The notes beneath the pieces are model-generated. The model was given only the letters and a program-made list of their open reading frames with translations, made no database searches and was not told the origin of the DNA. The position numbers and the translations under genes were made by a program. DNA of 64,000 bases from Acinetobacter baylyi DSM 14961 = CIP 107474. Lineage in GTDB: Bacteria; Pseudomonadota; Gammaproteobacteria; Pseudomonadales; Moraxellaceae. The DNA is taken from the NCBI RefSeq assembly GCF_000368685.1, contig NZ_KB849623.1:62001-126000 (forward strand). The letters run 5' to 3'. Shown here piece after piece: positions 45,257 to 54,332 of this stretch (position 1 is its first letter; every line of letters starts with the position of its first letter).

Positions 45257-46882
45257 TTAAAAAATAAAGTCGGTGTTCACAAATTTAGAGTAGTGCTCAG
45301 ACACCATAGAAGCCAGCATACCTTTGTTATCATCAGTTTGTTTGGTGGCAATCATTGAGCGAATAGAGAATGCACGCAAGGCATCATGCACAGACAAGGT
45401 GCCTTCCGCAGAATCTTTACGACCGCCGAACGGGAATACATCCGGACCACGCTGACACTGGCTGTTAATATTGACACGGCAAACCTGATGCACCAATGGA
45501 TCGACCAAATGACCAATTTGCTCAGGATCGCTACCAAAAATACTCACCTGCTGACCATGATCGGATGTTGTAACATAGTCCAGCACTGTTTCAACATCAT
45601 CATATACACAGATCGGCACGACTGGACCAAACTGCTCTTCACGATACAGTCGCATCTCTTCTGTCACTGGATATACCACCGCTGGATAGAACATGGTTTT
45701 ACAGTGTTCACCACCCTCTGGATTAATGACTTTCGCTCCTTTGGCCTCAGCATCTTCGATGACTTCGGTCATATAGGCTGTGCGATGCATACCTGGTAAT
45801 GGCGTAATAAATACGCCTGGCTCCCATGGCATACCAACTTTGAGCTTGCCAAGTTCAGTCGTTAAGCGCTGAGCAAATTCGTCGGCAATTGAACGGTGCA
45901 CCATTAGCATTTTAAGCGCGGTACAACGCTGACCATTAAATGATAACGCGCCCAACAAGCACTCTTTGACCGTCAAGTCTAAATCCGCATCTGGCAAAAT
46001 AATCGCTGCGTTTTTGGCATCTAGCCCCAAAATTGAGCGTAAACGATGTGATTTTGGATGTTGTTTTTTCAAGTAATCGGCAACTTTACTTGAACCGATC
46101 AATGCAAGTACATTTATTTTCCCAGATGCCAACAAATGCGGAACCACCAATGAGCCAGGCGCATAGATGGTATTGATTACCCCTTTCGGGAATGAATCAC
46201 GAAACGCCTCTAGTAAGGGTTCGAACAACAAGGTTCCAAATTGAGGTGGCTTAAACACAATGGTATTACCCATCAGCATGGCAGGAATCAAAGTCGCAAA
46301 GGTTTCATTGAGCGGATAGTTATATGGCCCCATACACAGCACCACACCCAATGGCGTACGACGAATTTGACCAATAGTGCCTTCAGCCATCACAAAACGT
46401 GAGTTGGCATTATCCAGATCTTTTAAGGCATCAATGGTTTGACGCATATAGGTGACGGTACGATCAAACTCCTTTTCAGAATCGGCCAGACTTTTGCCAA
46501 TTTCCCACATGATCAGTTTCACAATCAGGTCGCGTTGTTTCACCATACGCTGGATGAAGTTTTGCATGCACACAATACGCTCCGCCACTTTCATCATTGG
46601 CCATTCACCACGACCATTGCTGTAAGCCCGTACTGCTGCTTCTAATGCTTCATCACTTTCTTCTTCACCCATCACAGGATAACTGCCCAGTTCAACTTGC
46701 TCTAGGCTACCATCAGGCTGGCGTGTCCAGATCGGAGACAATGTGGTCTTGGTCGCTCCTGCCCATGTTTTGAGTTCACCATCCACTAACGAGACGCGTT
46801 GATGAATCTGGGGTAGACGCATATTTTCAGGCACGCCATCTACTGTAGGAAACTTCTGCTGCAAATGATTTGATAAGCCCAT
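45257..46882 (-). CDS. gapN: Aldehyde dehydrogenase, NADP-dependent glyceraldehyde-3-phosphate dehydrogenase-like
   Basis: A 541-residue member of the aldehyde dehydrogenase superfamily resembling non-phosphorylating GAPDH. It has MGPYNYPLNETF (about 184-195), VFKPPQFGT (about 209-217), LIGSSKVADYL (about 261-271) and catalytic Cys in FNGQRCTALK (about 320). The usual E-L-G-G-K general-base motif is replaced by ILGLDAK (284-290), with Gly where Glu is expected. Start ATG 46882 has GGAGATAAC upstream. It is the last gene of the edd-eda-gntT-gntK series, consistent with oxidising the triose phosphate made by Eda. Substrate is inferred from context and family resemblance. Confidence 0.8.
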   Translation of the reverse strand: MGLSNHLQQKFPTVDGVPENMRLPQIHQRVSLVDGELKTWAGATKTTLSPIWTRQPDGSLEQVELGSYPVMGEEESDEALEAAVRAYSNGRGEWPMMKVAERIVCMQNFIQRMVKQRDLIVKLIMWEIGKSLADSEKEFDRTVTYMRQTIDALKDLDNANSRFVMAEGTIGQIRRTPLGVVLCMGPYNYPLNETFATLIPAMLMGNTIVFKPPQFGTLLFEPLLEAFRDSFPKGVINTIYAPGSLVVPHLLASGKINVLALIGSSKVADYLKKQHPKSHRLRSILGLDAKNAAIILPDADLDLTVKECLLGALSFNGQRCTALKMLMVHRSIADEFAQRLTTELGKLKVGMPWEPGVFITPLPGMHRTAYMTEVIEDAEAKGAKVINPEGGEHCKTMFYPAVVYPVTEEMRLYREEQFGPVVPICVYDDVETVLDYVTTSDHGQQVSIFGSDPEQIGHLVDPLVHQVCRVNINSQCQRGPDVFPFGGRKDSAEGTLSVHDALRAFSIRSMIATKQTDDNKGMLASMVSEHYSKFVNTDFIF

Positions 46883-46952
46883 TGTTGTTATCTCCAATTA
46901 TTTATATGTCCAAACCTTGATGACTACTCAGACTCAGGTTCAGTTTCTATAG

Positions 46953-46974
46953 ATACCAGTAGTAAAACTGGTAT
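46953..46974 (-). repeat. Inverted repeat between gntK and gapN
   Basis: A perfect 8-bp inverted repeat ATACCAGT / ACTGGTAT with a 6-nt loop and no T-tract. It could be an mRNA stability hairpin or a regulator site. Confidence 0.45.
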
Positions 46975-47034
46975 TGACCTGACTCGCAGCTTCGGGCCAC
47001 AAGCCATCAAGACTTACAAAGTTTTTAAACGAGA

Positions 47035-47547
47035 TTAACCGCGACAGACACTGTTGCTTATGCCTAACTTCTGGGTAATTTGCTCAATGATCTGTTTCGG
47101 TGTCAGCGTGATATCAACAATAATTGCTTCATTCACATCTGGTTCTTCCAATGTATCGAGCTGCGTTTGTAATAATGATGGATCAAAGAAATGTCCAGCG
47201 CGCTCAGCAAGACGTTGCTGCAATAACTCAAATGAGCCTTTTAAATAGATAAACTGCACATTTTGATCATCACCACGTAAAATATCGCGATACATTCTCT
47301 TGAGCGAAGAGCAGGTAAAAACCGCCGTTTGACCCATTTTCTGTTTCGCTTCGATTGCCTGACGAATGGCTTGCAACCACGGCAAACGATCTTCATCGGT
47401 AAGCGGAATACCCTGACTCATCTTGCTTTTATTAGCAGCCGAATGCAGCGTATCACCATCAAGAAACTCACAAGCCAAACGCGCTGACAATAACTCACCA
47501 ATTAGCGATTTACCTGTTCCACAGACACCCATTGCAATCACAATCAT
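47035..47547 (-). CDS. gntK: Gluconokinase
   Basis: A 170-residue P-loop kinase that makes 6-phosphogluconate from gluconate. GVCGTGKSLIGELLS (about 8-22) is the Walker A region; DGDTLHSAANKSKMSQGIPLTDEDRLPWL is the gluconate-site signature; FTCSSLKRMYRDILR follows. Its product feeds edd. It lies 16 bp after the gluconate permease gene. Confidence 0.95.
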   Translation of the reverse strand: MIVIAMGVCGTGKSLIGELLSARLACEFLDGDTLHSAANKSKMSQGIPLTDEDRLPWLQAIRQAIEAKQKMGQTAVFTCSSLKRMYRDILRGDDQNVQFIYLKGSFELLQQRLAERAGHFFDPSLLQTQLDTLEEPDVNEAIIVDITLTPKQIIEQITQKLGISNSVCRG

Positions 47548-47563
47548 GGATATTCACCTTTAA

Positions 47564-48922
47564 TTATAAGATAGCGCTCAGTAGCAGCGTAAAAGACAAA
47601 CCCAGCACCGAAATAATGGTTTCCAGTACAGACCAGGTTTTAAGTGTTTGTCCCACCGTCATACCGAAATATTCTTTGATCAGCCAAAAGCCTGCATCAT
47701 TGACATGCGAAAACACCAGTGAGCCTGAACCTGTGGCAAGTACCAAGAGTTCTGGTCTAACAACGACGCCCGCTGTCGCCGCAATCGGTGCGACAATACT
47801 ACAGGCTGTGGCCATCGCAACAGTTGCCGAACCTGTTGCCAAACGAATCAATGCTGCAACAAACCAGCCCAGCAATAACGGCGATAGATTGGCCTTTAAG
47901 GCTGTAGAAACAATCTCATCAGAAATACCGCTATCACGTAAAATACCCCCAAAACCACCACCAGCACCCACAATCAGCATGATTCCAGCAATCGAAGCCA
48001 AGCAGCCACCACAGAATTTTTCAATTTGTACACGGGTAAAACCTTGCATAGTCCCAAAGGTAACAAAGCTCACCAGTACTGCAATTAACAACGCGATATC
48101 AGAGGTGCCAATAAAACGCAGCAAATCATTGGCAAAGGTTTGGGGTGCAAAGAATAAATCTGCCCAGCTCCCCACCAACATCAAGACCACAGGCAACATG
48201 ATCGTGAATAAAGTAATTCTAAAGCTGGGTAGCTCACGATTTCTGTTTGTATCTGCTTCAACAAACTGCTTTGCTAATGGATTATTTTCAGGCAATTTGA
48301 CGTATTTATTGATCCAGAGTGCATATAACGGCCCTGCAACAACGGCGGTTGGCACCCCCACCAAGAGGCTGTAGGCAATCGTTGTTCCAATATCAGCATT
48401 GTAGGCCTGTACAGCGAGCAGCGCTGCTGGATGGGGCGGAATTAAACCATGCACTACCGACAAGCCTGCCAGCATTGGCAAACCCACGATTAATAATGAC
48501 TTACCTGTACGTTTAGCAATGTTAAATACAATTGGAATGAGCAGCACAAAACCCACTTCAAAAAACACAGGTAACCCAACCACAAGACCAATAAACATCA
48601 TGGCCCAATGGATATTTTTCTCTCCAAACCATTGAATTAAGGTAATCGCAATGCGTTCTGCCCCGCCCGACTCTGCCATCATCTTTCCGAGCATGGTCCC
48701 GAGTGCAATTACAATTGCAAGATGGCCCAAGGTTTTACCAGTACCAGCTTCGTATGATTTAACGATATCACCCATTGGCATCCCAACAGCTAAAGCCAAA
48801 CCAAGCGAGACAATAATAAGAACCAGAAATGGATAAATTCTAAACTTCGCGATCATCACGACCAAAGCAACAATCGCGACTACAGTATAAATAAGCAACA
48901 TGCCACCCTGAACCGTCTCCAT
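47564..48922 (-). CDS. gntT: Gluconate permease (GntP family)
   Basis: A 452-residue inner-membrane proton symporter with about 12-14 helices. Typical GntP segments are LALGTMLGKMMAESGGAERIA-like (about 70-90), GLSVVHGLIPPHPAAL (about 165-180), IVGAGGGFGGILRDSGI (about 330) and ATGSATVAMATACSI (about 385). Start ATG 48922 has AAGGAGAAG upstream; the frame is open further but without a ribosome site. The two family symbols gntP and gntT cannot be told apart by eye. Confidence 0.92.
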   Translation of the reverse strand: METVQGGMLLIYTVVAIVALVVMIAKFRIYPFLVLIIVSLGLALAVGMPMGDIVKSYEAGTGKTLGHLAIVIALGTMLGKMMAESGGAERIAITLIQWFGEKNIHWAMMFIGLVVGLPVFFEVGFVLLIPIVFNIAKRTGKSLLIVGLPMLAGLSVVHGLIPPHPAALLAVQAYNADIGTTIAYSLLVGVPTAVVAGPLYALWINKYVKLPENNPLAKQFVEADTNRNRELPSFRITLFTIMLPVVLMLVGSWADLFFAPQTFANDLLRFIGTSDIALLIAVLVSFVTFGTMQGFTRVQIEKFCGGCLASIAGIMLIVGAGGGFGGILRDSGISDEIVSTALKANLSPLLLGWFVAALIRLATGSATVAMATACSIVAPIAATAGVVVRPELLVLATGSGSLVFSHVNDAGFWLIKEYFGMTVGQTLKTWSVLETIISVLGLSFTLLLSAIL

Positions 48923-49085
48923 GTGACACTTCTCCTTGCAGTAGTACAATTTGGGCAAACCACCCAAACGAGTGACTTCAATCAGCTAGACTCCTGCTGT
49001 TGAGACACTATTTTTTATATTTAAGTGTGACTAACATCCGCTAATCACGTCGACACCACGCCTGAAAACTTCTTTGAGATTGTAG

Positions 49086-49715
49086 TTATTCATTACGTAA
49101 TTGACTGGCGATTTGAGCCAAACGGGTAATTTGCGCCCACTCTTCGGCGGCGACCAACTTCTTGGGTGTTAACCACGATCCACCAACACACACGACATTG
49201 GGTTGTTTTAAGAAATCTGGAGCGGTCTCTGCTGTAATTCCACCCGTTGGGCAAAAACGTAAATTTGGAAATGGCCCATAAAATGCCTGAAGCATCGCGA
49301 CACCGCCCGCTTGCTGAGCTGGGAAAAACTTGACAATCTCATAGCCAAGCTCAATTGCCTGAATCAAATCACTTGGGGTCATCACACCAGGTAACAGTGG
49401 TAAGCCAGCATCTTGGGCTGCCAAATGTAAGTCTTTGGTTAAACCAGGAGATACGCCAAATTGTGCACCTGCTTTTTTGGCTTGAGCACAGTGTTCTGGT
49501 TTGGTAATCGTACCGACACCGACCACAATGTCATCAGCCAACTGGCTCGCACGCTCAATTGCAGCAAGACCAGCCGCCGTACGTAAGGTAATTTCAAGGA
49601 CTTTCACACCACCAGCGTGCAACGCGCGGGATACATGTCCCCCTTGTTCCGCCGAATCGAATGCCAGTACAGGAATCACAGGCCCTAATTGAACAACATC
49701 TTCCATCTTGATCAT
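49086..49715 (-). CDS. eda: KDPG aldolase Eda
   Basis: A 209-residue class I aldolase that splits 2-keto-3-deoxy-6-phosphogluconate into pyruvate and glyceraldehyde 3-phosphate. It has KVLEITLRT (catalytic Glu), GVGTI and the Schiff-base Lys in YEIVKFFPAQQAGG, then FCPTGGI for phosphate binding. The start is ATG 49715, or ATG 49706 three codons in. Confidence 0.96.
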   Translation of the reverse strand: MIKMEDVVQLGPVIPVLAFDSAEQGGHVSRALHAGGVKVLEITLRTAAGLAAIERASQLADDIVVGVGTITKPEHCAQAKKAGAQFGVSPGLTKDLHLAAQDAGLPLLPGVMTPSDLIQAIELGYEIVKFFPAQQAGGVAMLQAFYGPFPNLRFCPTGGITAETAPDFLKQPNVVCVGGSWLTPKKLVAAEEWAQITRLAQIASQLRNE

Positions 49716-49748
49716 TACTTTTATGTTCCTATTATTTATTCTTCAACG

Positions 49749-51596
49749 CTAAACTTGAACGTTTTCATCGACCAAGGCACCAAATACAGAAGCGCCATGC
49801 TCAGCAGGTGCAGCCGCCGCACGGAACACACCAAACAACTCACGACCAAAACCAACTTCGTTTTCCGCCTGATGCGCTGGCTGGGCAACAGGACGTACCT
49901 GCCAGACCTGCTCGTCAAGCTCTACCTCAAGTACGCCAGCCTCAGCATCGATGATCAGCATATCGCCGGTTTGTACCTTGGCAATCGGACCATTGAGTAA
50001 GGCTTCTGGAGACAAATGAATCACGGCTGGAACTTTGCCCGATGCACCCGACATGCGCCCATCGGTGACCAAGGCCACATGAAAACCTTGATCTTGTAAA
50101 ACACCCAATACAGGAGTTAAGCGATGCAATTCAGGCATACCATTTGCACGTGCACCCTGGAAACGAACAACTGCAATAAAATCTCGATGTAATTCACCAC
50201 GATCAAACGCCGCCTGTACGGCTTCTTGAGAATCAAACACAATTGCAGGTGCTTTTACTTTGCGATGTTCTGGCGCAACAGCAGAAATCTTAATCACACC
50301 TCGGCCAAGGCGACCTTGCATTAGACGCAAGCCACCATCAGGTTGAAATGGTGCTTCAATGCTGCGTAATACTTTTTCATCCAAACTATGAGCGACCGCA
50401 TCCACCCAAATCAGCTTGCCATCAATCAATTTCGGTTCTTTGGTGTAATGCTGCAAACCTTTGCCCGCTACCGTATTGACGTCGTTATGCAACAATCCAG
50501 CCTCAAGCAAATTACGAATGAGGAAAGCAACACCACCCGCAGCCTGAAAATGATTAACATCAGCTTTGCCATTTGGATAGATTTTTGCAAGCAGCGGCAC
50601 AACAGCCGACAATTCATCAAAGTCGTCCCAGTCAATCAAGATGCCAGCGGCACGGGCTATGGCAATTAAATGCAAGGTATGGTTGGTTGATCCACCTGTA
50701 GCGAGCAAAGCGACAATGCCGTTGATAATTGCTTTCTCATCCACCACATGACCAATAGGCGTATAGTTTCCACGTTCAACGGTTAAATCGAGTACACGAA
50801 TGGCTGCTTCTGCGGTGAGCGCATCACGCAGTGGCGTATGAGGATGAACAAATGCCGCACTCGGTAAATGCAAGCCCATGACTTCCATCAGCATTTGGTT
50901 GCTGTTCGCGGTACCGTAAAATGTACAAGTCCCTTGTCCATGATAAGCAGCAGACTCAGCCTCTAACAAAACATCGCGTCCCACCTGACCAGTTGCAAAC
51001 TGTTGACGAATCTTGGCCTTGTCATCATTCGACAAACCACTGGTCATTGGACCAGCAGGTACAAAAATGGTGGGTAAATACCCAAATTGCAAAGCACCAA
51101 TCAATAAGCCCGGTACGATCTTGTCGCAAACGCCCAGACACAATGCTGCATCAAACATATTGTGTGACAATGCAATTGCGGTACTCATTGCAATCGTTTC
51201 ACGAGAAAACAATGAGAGTTCCATTCCCGCATTGCCCTGCGTAATACCATCACACATGGCGGGTACACCGCCGGCAAATTGTGCCACACCGCCATTTTCT
51301 CGAGCGGCTGTTTTGATTAAATCTGGAAATGATTTATAAGGTGCATGCGCGGAAAGCATTTCATTATAAGAAGATACAATGCCAATATTTGGCTCACGCC
51401 CAACCTTAATAATTAGTTTTTCTGAATTATCCATACTGGCAAAGCCATGCGCCAAGTTGGCACATGAAAGTGCACCACGAGCAGGAAATTTACCTTGCGC
51501 ATGTTCAATACGCTTTAAATATGCGGCACGGGTTTTTTGACTACGTGCAGTCACACGTTCGGTCACTTTTACTAATATCGGATTCAGCAAGTCCAT
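49749..51596 (-). CDS. edd: 6-phosphogluconate dehydratase Edd
   Basis: The first dedicated enzyme of the Entner-Doudoroff pathway, an Fe-S dehydratase of 615 residues in the IlvD/Edd family. It has [49 protein letters not shown] and [20 protein letters not shown]. Start ATG 51596 with AAGGAG fixes the N-terminus [15 protein letters not shown]; the upstream open frame is AT-rich non-coding sequence. It is the first gene of the operon; its promoter must lie in the AT-rich region upstream. Confidence 0.96.
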   Translation of the reverse strand: MDLLNPILVKVTERVTARSQKTRAAYLKRIEHAQGKFPARGALSCANLAHGFASMDNSEKLIIKVGREPNIGIVSSYNEMLSAHAPYKSFPDLIKTAARENGGVAQFAGGVPAMCDGITQGNAGMELSLFSRETIAMSTAIALSHNMFDAALCLGVCDKIVPGLLIGALQFGYLPTIFVPAGPMTSGLSNDDKAKIRQQFATGQVGRDVLLEAESAAYHGQGTCTFYGTANSNQMLMEVMGLHLPSAAFVHPHTPLRDALTAEAAIRVLDLTVERGNYTPIGHVVDEKAIINGIVALLATGGSTNHTLHLIAIARAAGILIDWDDFDELSAVVPLLAKIYPNGKADVNHFQAAGGVAFLIRNLLEAGLLHNDVNTVAGKGLQHYTKEPKLIDGKLIWVDAVAHSLDEKVLRSIEAPFQPDGGLRLMQGRLGRGVIKISAVAPEHRKVKAPAIVFDSQEAVQAAFDRGELHRDFIAVVRFQGARANGMPELHRLTPVLGVLQDQGFHVALVTDGRMSGASGKVPAVIHLSPEALLNGPIAKVQTGDMLIIDAEAGVLEVELDEQVWQVRPVAQPAHQAENEVGFGRELFGVFRAAAAPAEHGASVFGALVDENVQV

Positions 51597-53083
51597 GCTA
51601 AGCACTCCTTTTACAACTGGATAAGCTGGCAAACAAAATAGACCAAATGATTTCATGATCATTTGAAAAAAATAAATAATATTATTGAGGCAAAAGTGAT
51701 GTGCAATCTCAATGAATATTAACTTGATCACCCAAACACATACTTTAAATGGTATAGAGAAACTAGATTTTTAAAATCAAAGACTCATATAAAGTTTATA
51801 TATCATTATGCTCAAAACTGGTTTTTAAAACTACAGCAAGATTATCTCGATATCAATACCAAGAAATATATTTAAATTTCATCATTGAACGAATGTACAA
51901 AATAAAATCAAAAAATATATTAAGTCATTAATTTAAATAAAATTTAATATAATATTTTTTAATTTTATGCAAACAATTCAATAAGAAAATCTAATCATAC
52001 ACCTAAAGAAATACTAGTATTTTTTATATTTATAATACTCATAGATTATTAATTTAAATAGTGCATATACTTATCTGTATACTCCATAAAATTAATCCAA
52101 GATGATCACAATCTGAGTCAATAGAATTTAATTCATACAACCCAGAAACGATTTATTATTTAAATTCATGGGTTATAAATTTATGAGAAAAAACAAATAT
52201 AATATAATGATTAAAATATAAACTACATAAATATGATCGATACGCAATTTCAGAATCACTTTTTATTGGGATTTATATTTATTAGATATAAGCGAATCCA
52301 AATTGTATTTAAGCCAACAGATGTTTAATTAATTTTTTATTTCACTAAAATGATAAGGCTGATTTGCCCATAATGATGCCTAAATTCTTATAAAAGATTC
52401 TATTCGCTCTTGAATTTTAGGTATTATTATTTAACGTTTTATTTTAAATAATCTTAATAATACTTCAATTTAATTAGAGGGCTTTAATTGATGTATATGC
52501 TCTTTTCACAGCTAAACTGACTGTATGATCTATGGAGTGATACTTGCTTATCAAATTAAGACTTTAAGGGTTGAGTTTTTATTTTGACTGATGTAGTGTT
52601 GTTTCATACAAAGCTATATCTCAATACCAATATTAGATTTAAGACATTGATTAATAATAAATTATTAAAAATTAAGTTTAGACATACAGAGTCGCGCAAA
52701 GTGAAATTTTGAGCATCTCAAGTTATGTTTTATAAATGTCGAATAAATCGATTCAAGCCAAGAAAGCCGTTATTAATTAAGCAGAAGAGTTTGGTAGGAT
52801 TAAACATCAGGACTAGCGTTGTGAGCTTAGTGTTGTAATTCAACTCTTGGCTTTAATTCCCCTATTTTCAATTCAATTTCTTATCCCAAATTCGGGTTAA
52901 TTAACAAATATTAGTTACAAATCATGTAATGGTCGATAGTGCTTAAGTCTAATCTGCTAAAGTCTATCTTGGACATAAAAACAACACGTGCTAAAACATC
53001 AACTATGATCTAACGTCTTAATCATTCATGGACTTGAAGTTTAAGTTAGCAAATAATCTACAACAGCATTCGGGTAAAATAAC
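51597..53083. other. 1.49-kb very AT-rich region without a gene, between divergent edd and ackA
   Basis: No reading frame with coding-like composition and no RNA gene was recognised on either strand. The sequence is much richer in A and T than its neighbours (runs such as TTAATTTAAATAAAATTTAA near 51930-51950). It holds the promoters for the edd operon and for ackA. It could be the remains of a lost gene or a nucleoid-protein binding region. Confidence 0.6.
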
Positions 53084-54289
53084 GTGTCTACATCAGTATT
53101 AGTTATTAACTGCGGTTCTTCATCAATCAAATATGCCTTGGTTTCAGAACGCCGTGAAGATCGGATCTATGGATTGGCAGAAAATCTGGGTTCTGCCGAT
53201 GCGCGCATCAAAGGAATTACCGTTGGCGGTGCACCATTAGAGCTTTCCATCCCGTATGCTGACCATGAAAAAGCATTAGAAACCCTGCTAGGTCGCCTTG
53301 CAAACTACAAGCCACAGGCTATTGGACACCGTGTAGTCCATGGCGGTACAAGCACCAAGGCAGAATTGCTTACACCAGAAATCATTGAAAAAATTCGTGA
53401 AGCAACACCACTTGCACCTTTGCACAATCCTGCTCACCTTGTTGGAATTGATGCAACTATGCGTTTATTTCCAGAGTTACCACAAGTGGCAGTGTTTGAT
53501 ACAGCTTTTCATCAAACCATGCCAGCGCATGCATACCGTTATGCACTGCCTAAATTTTTATATACCGAACACAATGTCCGTCGCTATGGCTTCCATGGAA
53601 CCAGTCATGCCTATGTTTCTGAACGTGGAAGTGAACTGGCTGGCAGTTTCAAACAAGGTGGCTGGCTCACTGCGCATTTAGGTAATGGCAGCTCAACTTG
53701 TGCTATCTGGAATGGTGAAAGTGTTGATACCTCGATGGGTCTAACTCCGCTTGAAGGTATTGTGATGGGCACGCGTAGCGGCGATGTCGACCCAAGTATC
53801 CATAGCTTTTTGGCCAGTAATCTTGGATGGGATATTTTTAAAATCGATAAAATGCTGAATAAGGAAAGCGGCTTGCTCGGACTTTCTGACAATTTATCTA
53901 ATGATATGCGTACTCTAATTGAAGCCTCAGAACAAGGTAATGAAGACGCGACTCTTGCAATTGAAGTATTTTGCTATCGTTTAGCCAAATCACTTGCTGC
54001 ACTCAGCTGTGCACTACCTCGTCTGGATGGTTTATTCTTTACAGGGGGTATTGGTGAAAACTCCGCCTACATTCGCGAAAAAACAATGGCATACTTGCCA
54101 CACTTTGGTTTTAAACTAAACATAGAACAAAACAATACACTTAAGCGTGGTACAGAAGGTCGAATTGACCAAGGTACAGGTCCTCAGATTTGGGTTATTC
54201 CAACAGATGAGGAAGGCCGTATTGCCAAAGAAACCGAACAGGTGGTTGAACACGCAAAAAAGTCTGAATCAATGGTTAGCTTTACCTAG
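53084..54289 (+). CDS. ackA: Acetate kinase
   Basis: A 401-residue ATP:acetate phosphotransferase, working with Pta between acetyl-CoA and acetate. It has [13 protein letters not shown] (about 6-18), [32 protein letters not shown] and [13 protein letters not shown]. The start codon is GTG 53084. pta begins 43 bp after its stop. Confidence 0.96.
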   Translation: MSTSVLVINCGSSSIKYALVSERREDRIYGLAENLGSADARIKGITVGGAPLELSIPYADHEKALETLLGRLANYKPQAIGHRVVHGGTSTKAELLTPEIIEKIREATPLAPLHNPAHLVGIDATMRLFPELPQVAVFDTAFHQTMPAHAYRYALPKFLYTEHNVRRYGFHGTSHAYVSERGSELAGSFKQGGWLTAHLGNGSSTCAIWNGESVDTSMGLTPLEGIVMGTRSGDVDPSIHSFLASNLGWDIFKIDKMLNKESGLLGLSDNLSNDMRTLIEASEQGNEDATLAIEVFCYRLAKSLAALSCALPRLDGLFFTGGIGENSAYIREKTMAYLPHFGFKLNIEQNNTLKRGTEGRIDQGTGPQIWVIPTDEEGRIAKETEQVVEHAKKSESMVSFT

Positions 54290-54332
54290 CCATTGATCTT
54301 CAAACCAACATTGATTATTTGATAAGGCTTTT

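Noticed and set aside
47532..48374. Long open frame (280 codons) antisense to the gluconate permease gene
   Set aside because: It mirrors the codon phase of gntT; the translation is Pro/Ser/Lys-rich without any family feature, while the opposite strand is an intact GntP transporter.
51597..53083. Possible gene remnants or very short Lys-rich peptides in the AT-rich gap (for example from ATG near 52168)
   Set aside because: Frames are under 20 codons with no ribosome site; chance is enough to explain them in such AT-rich DNA.
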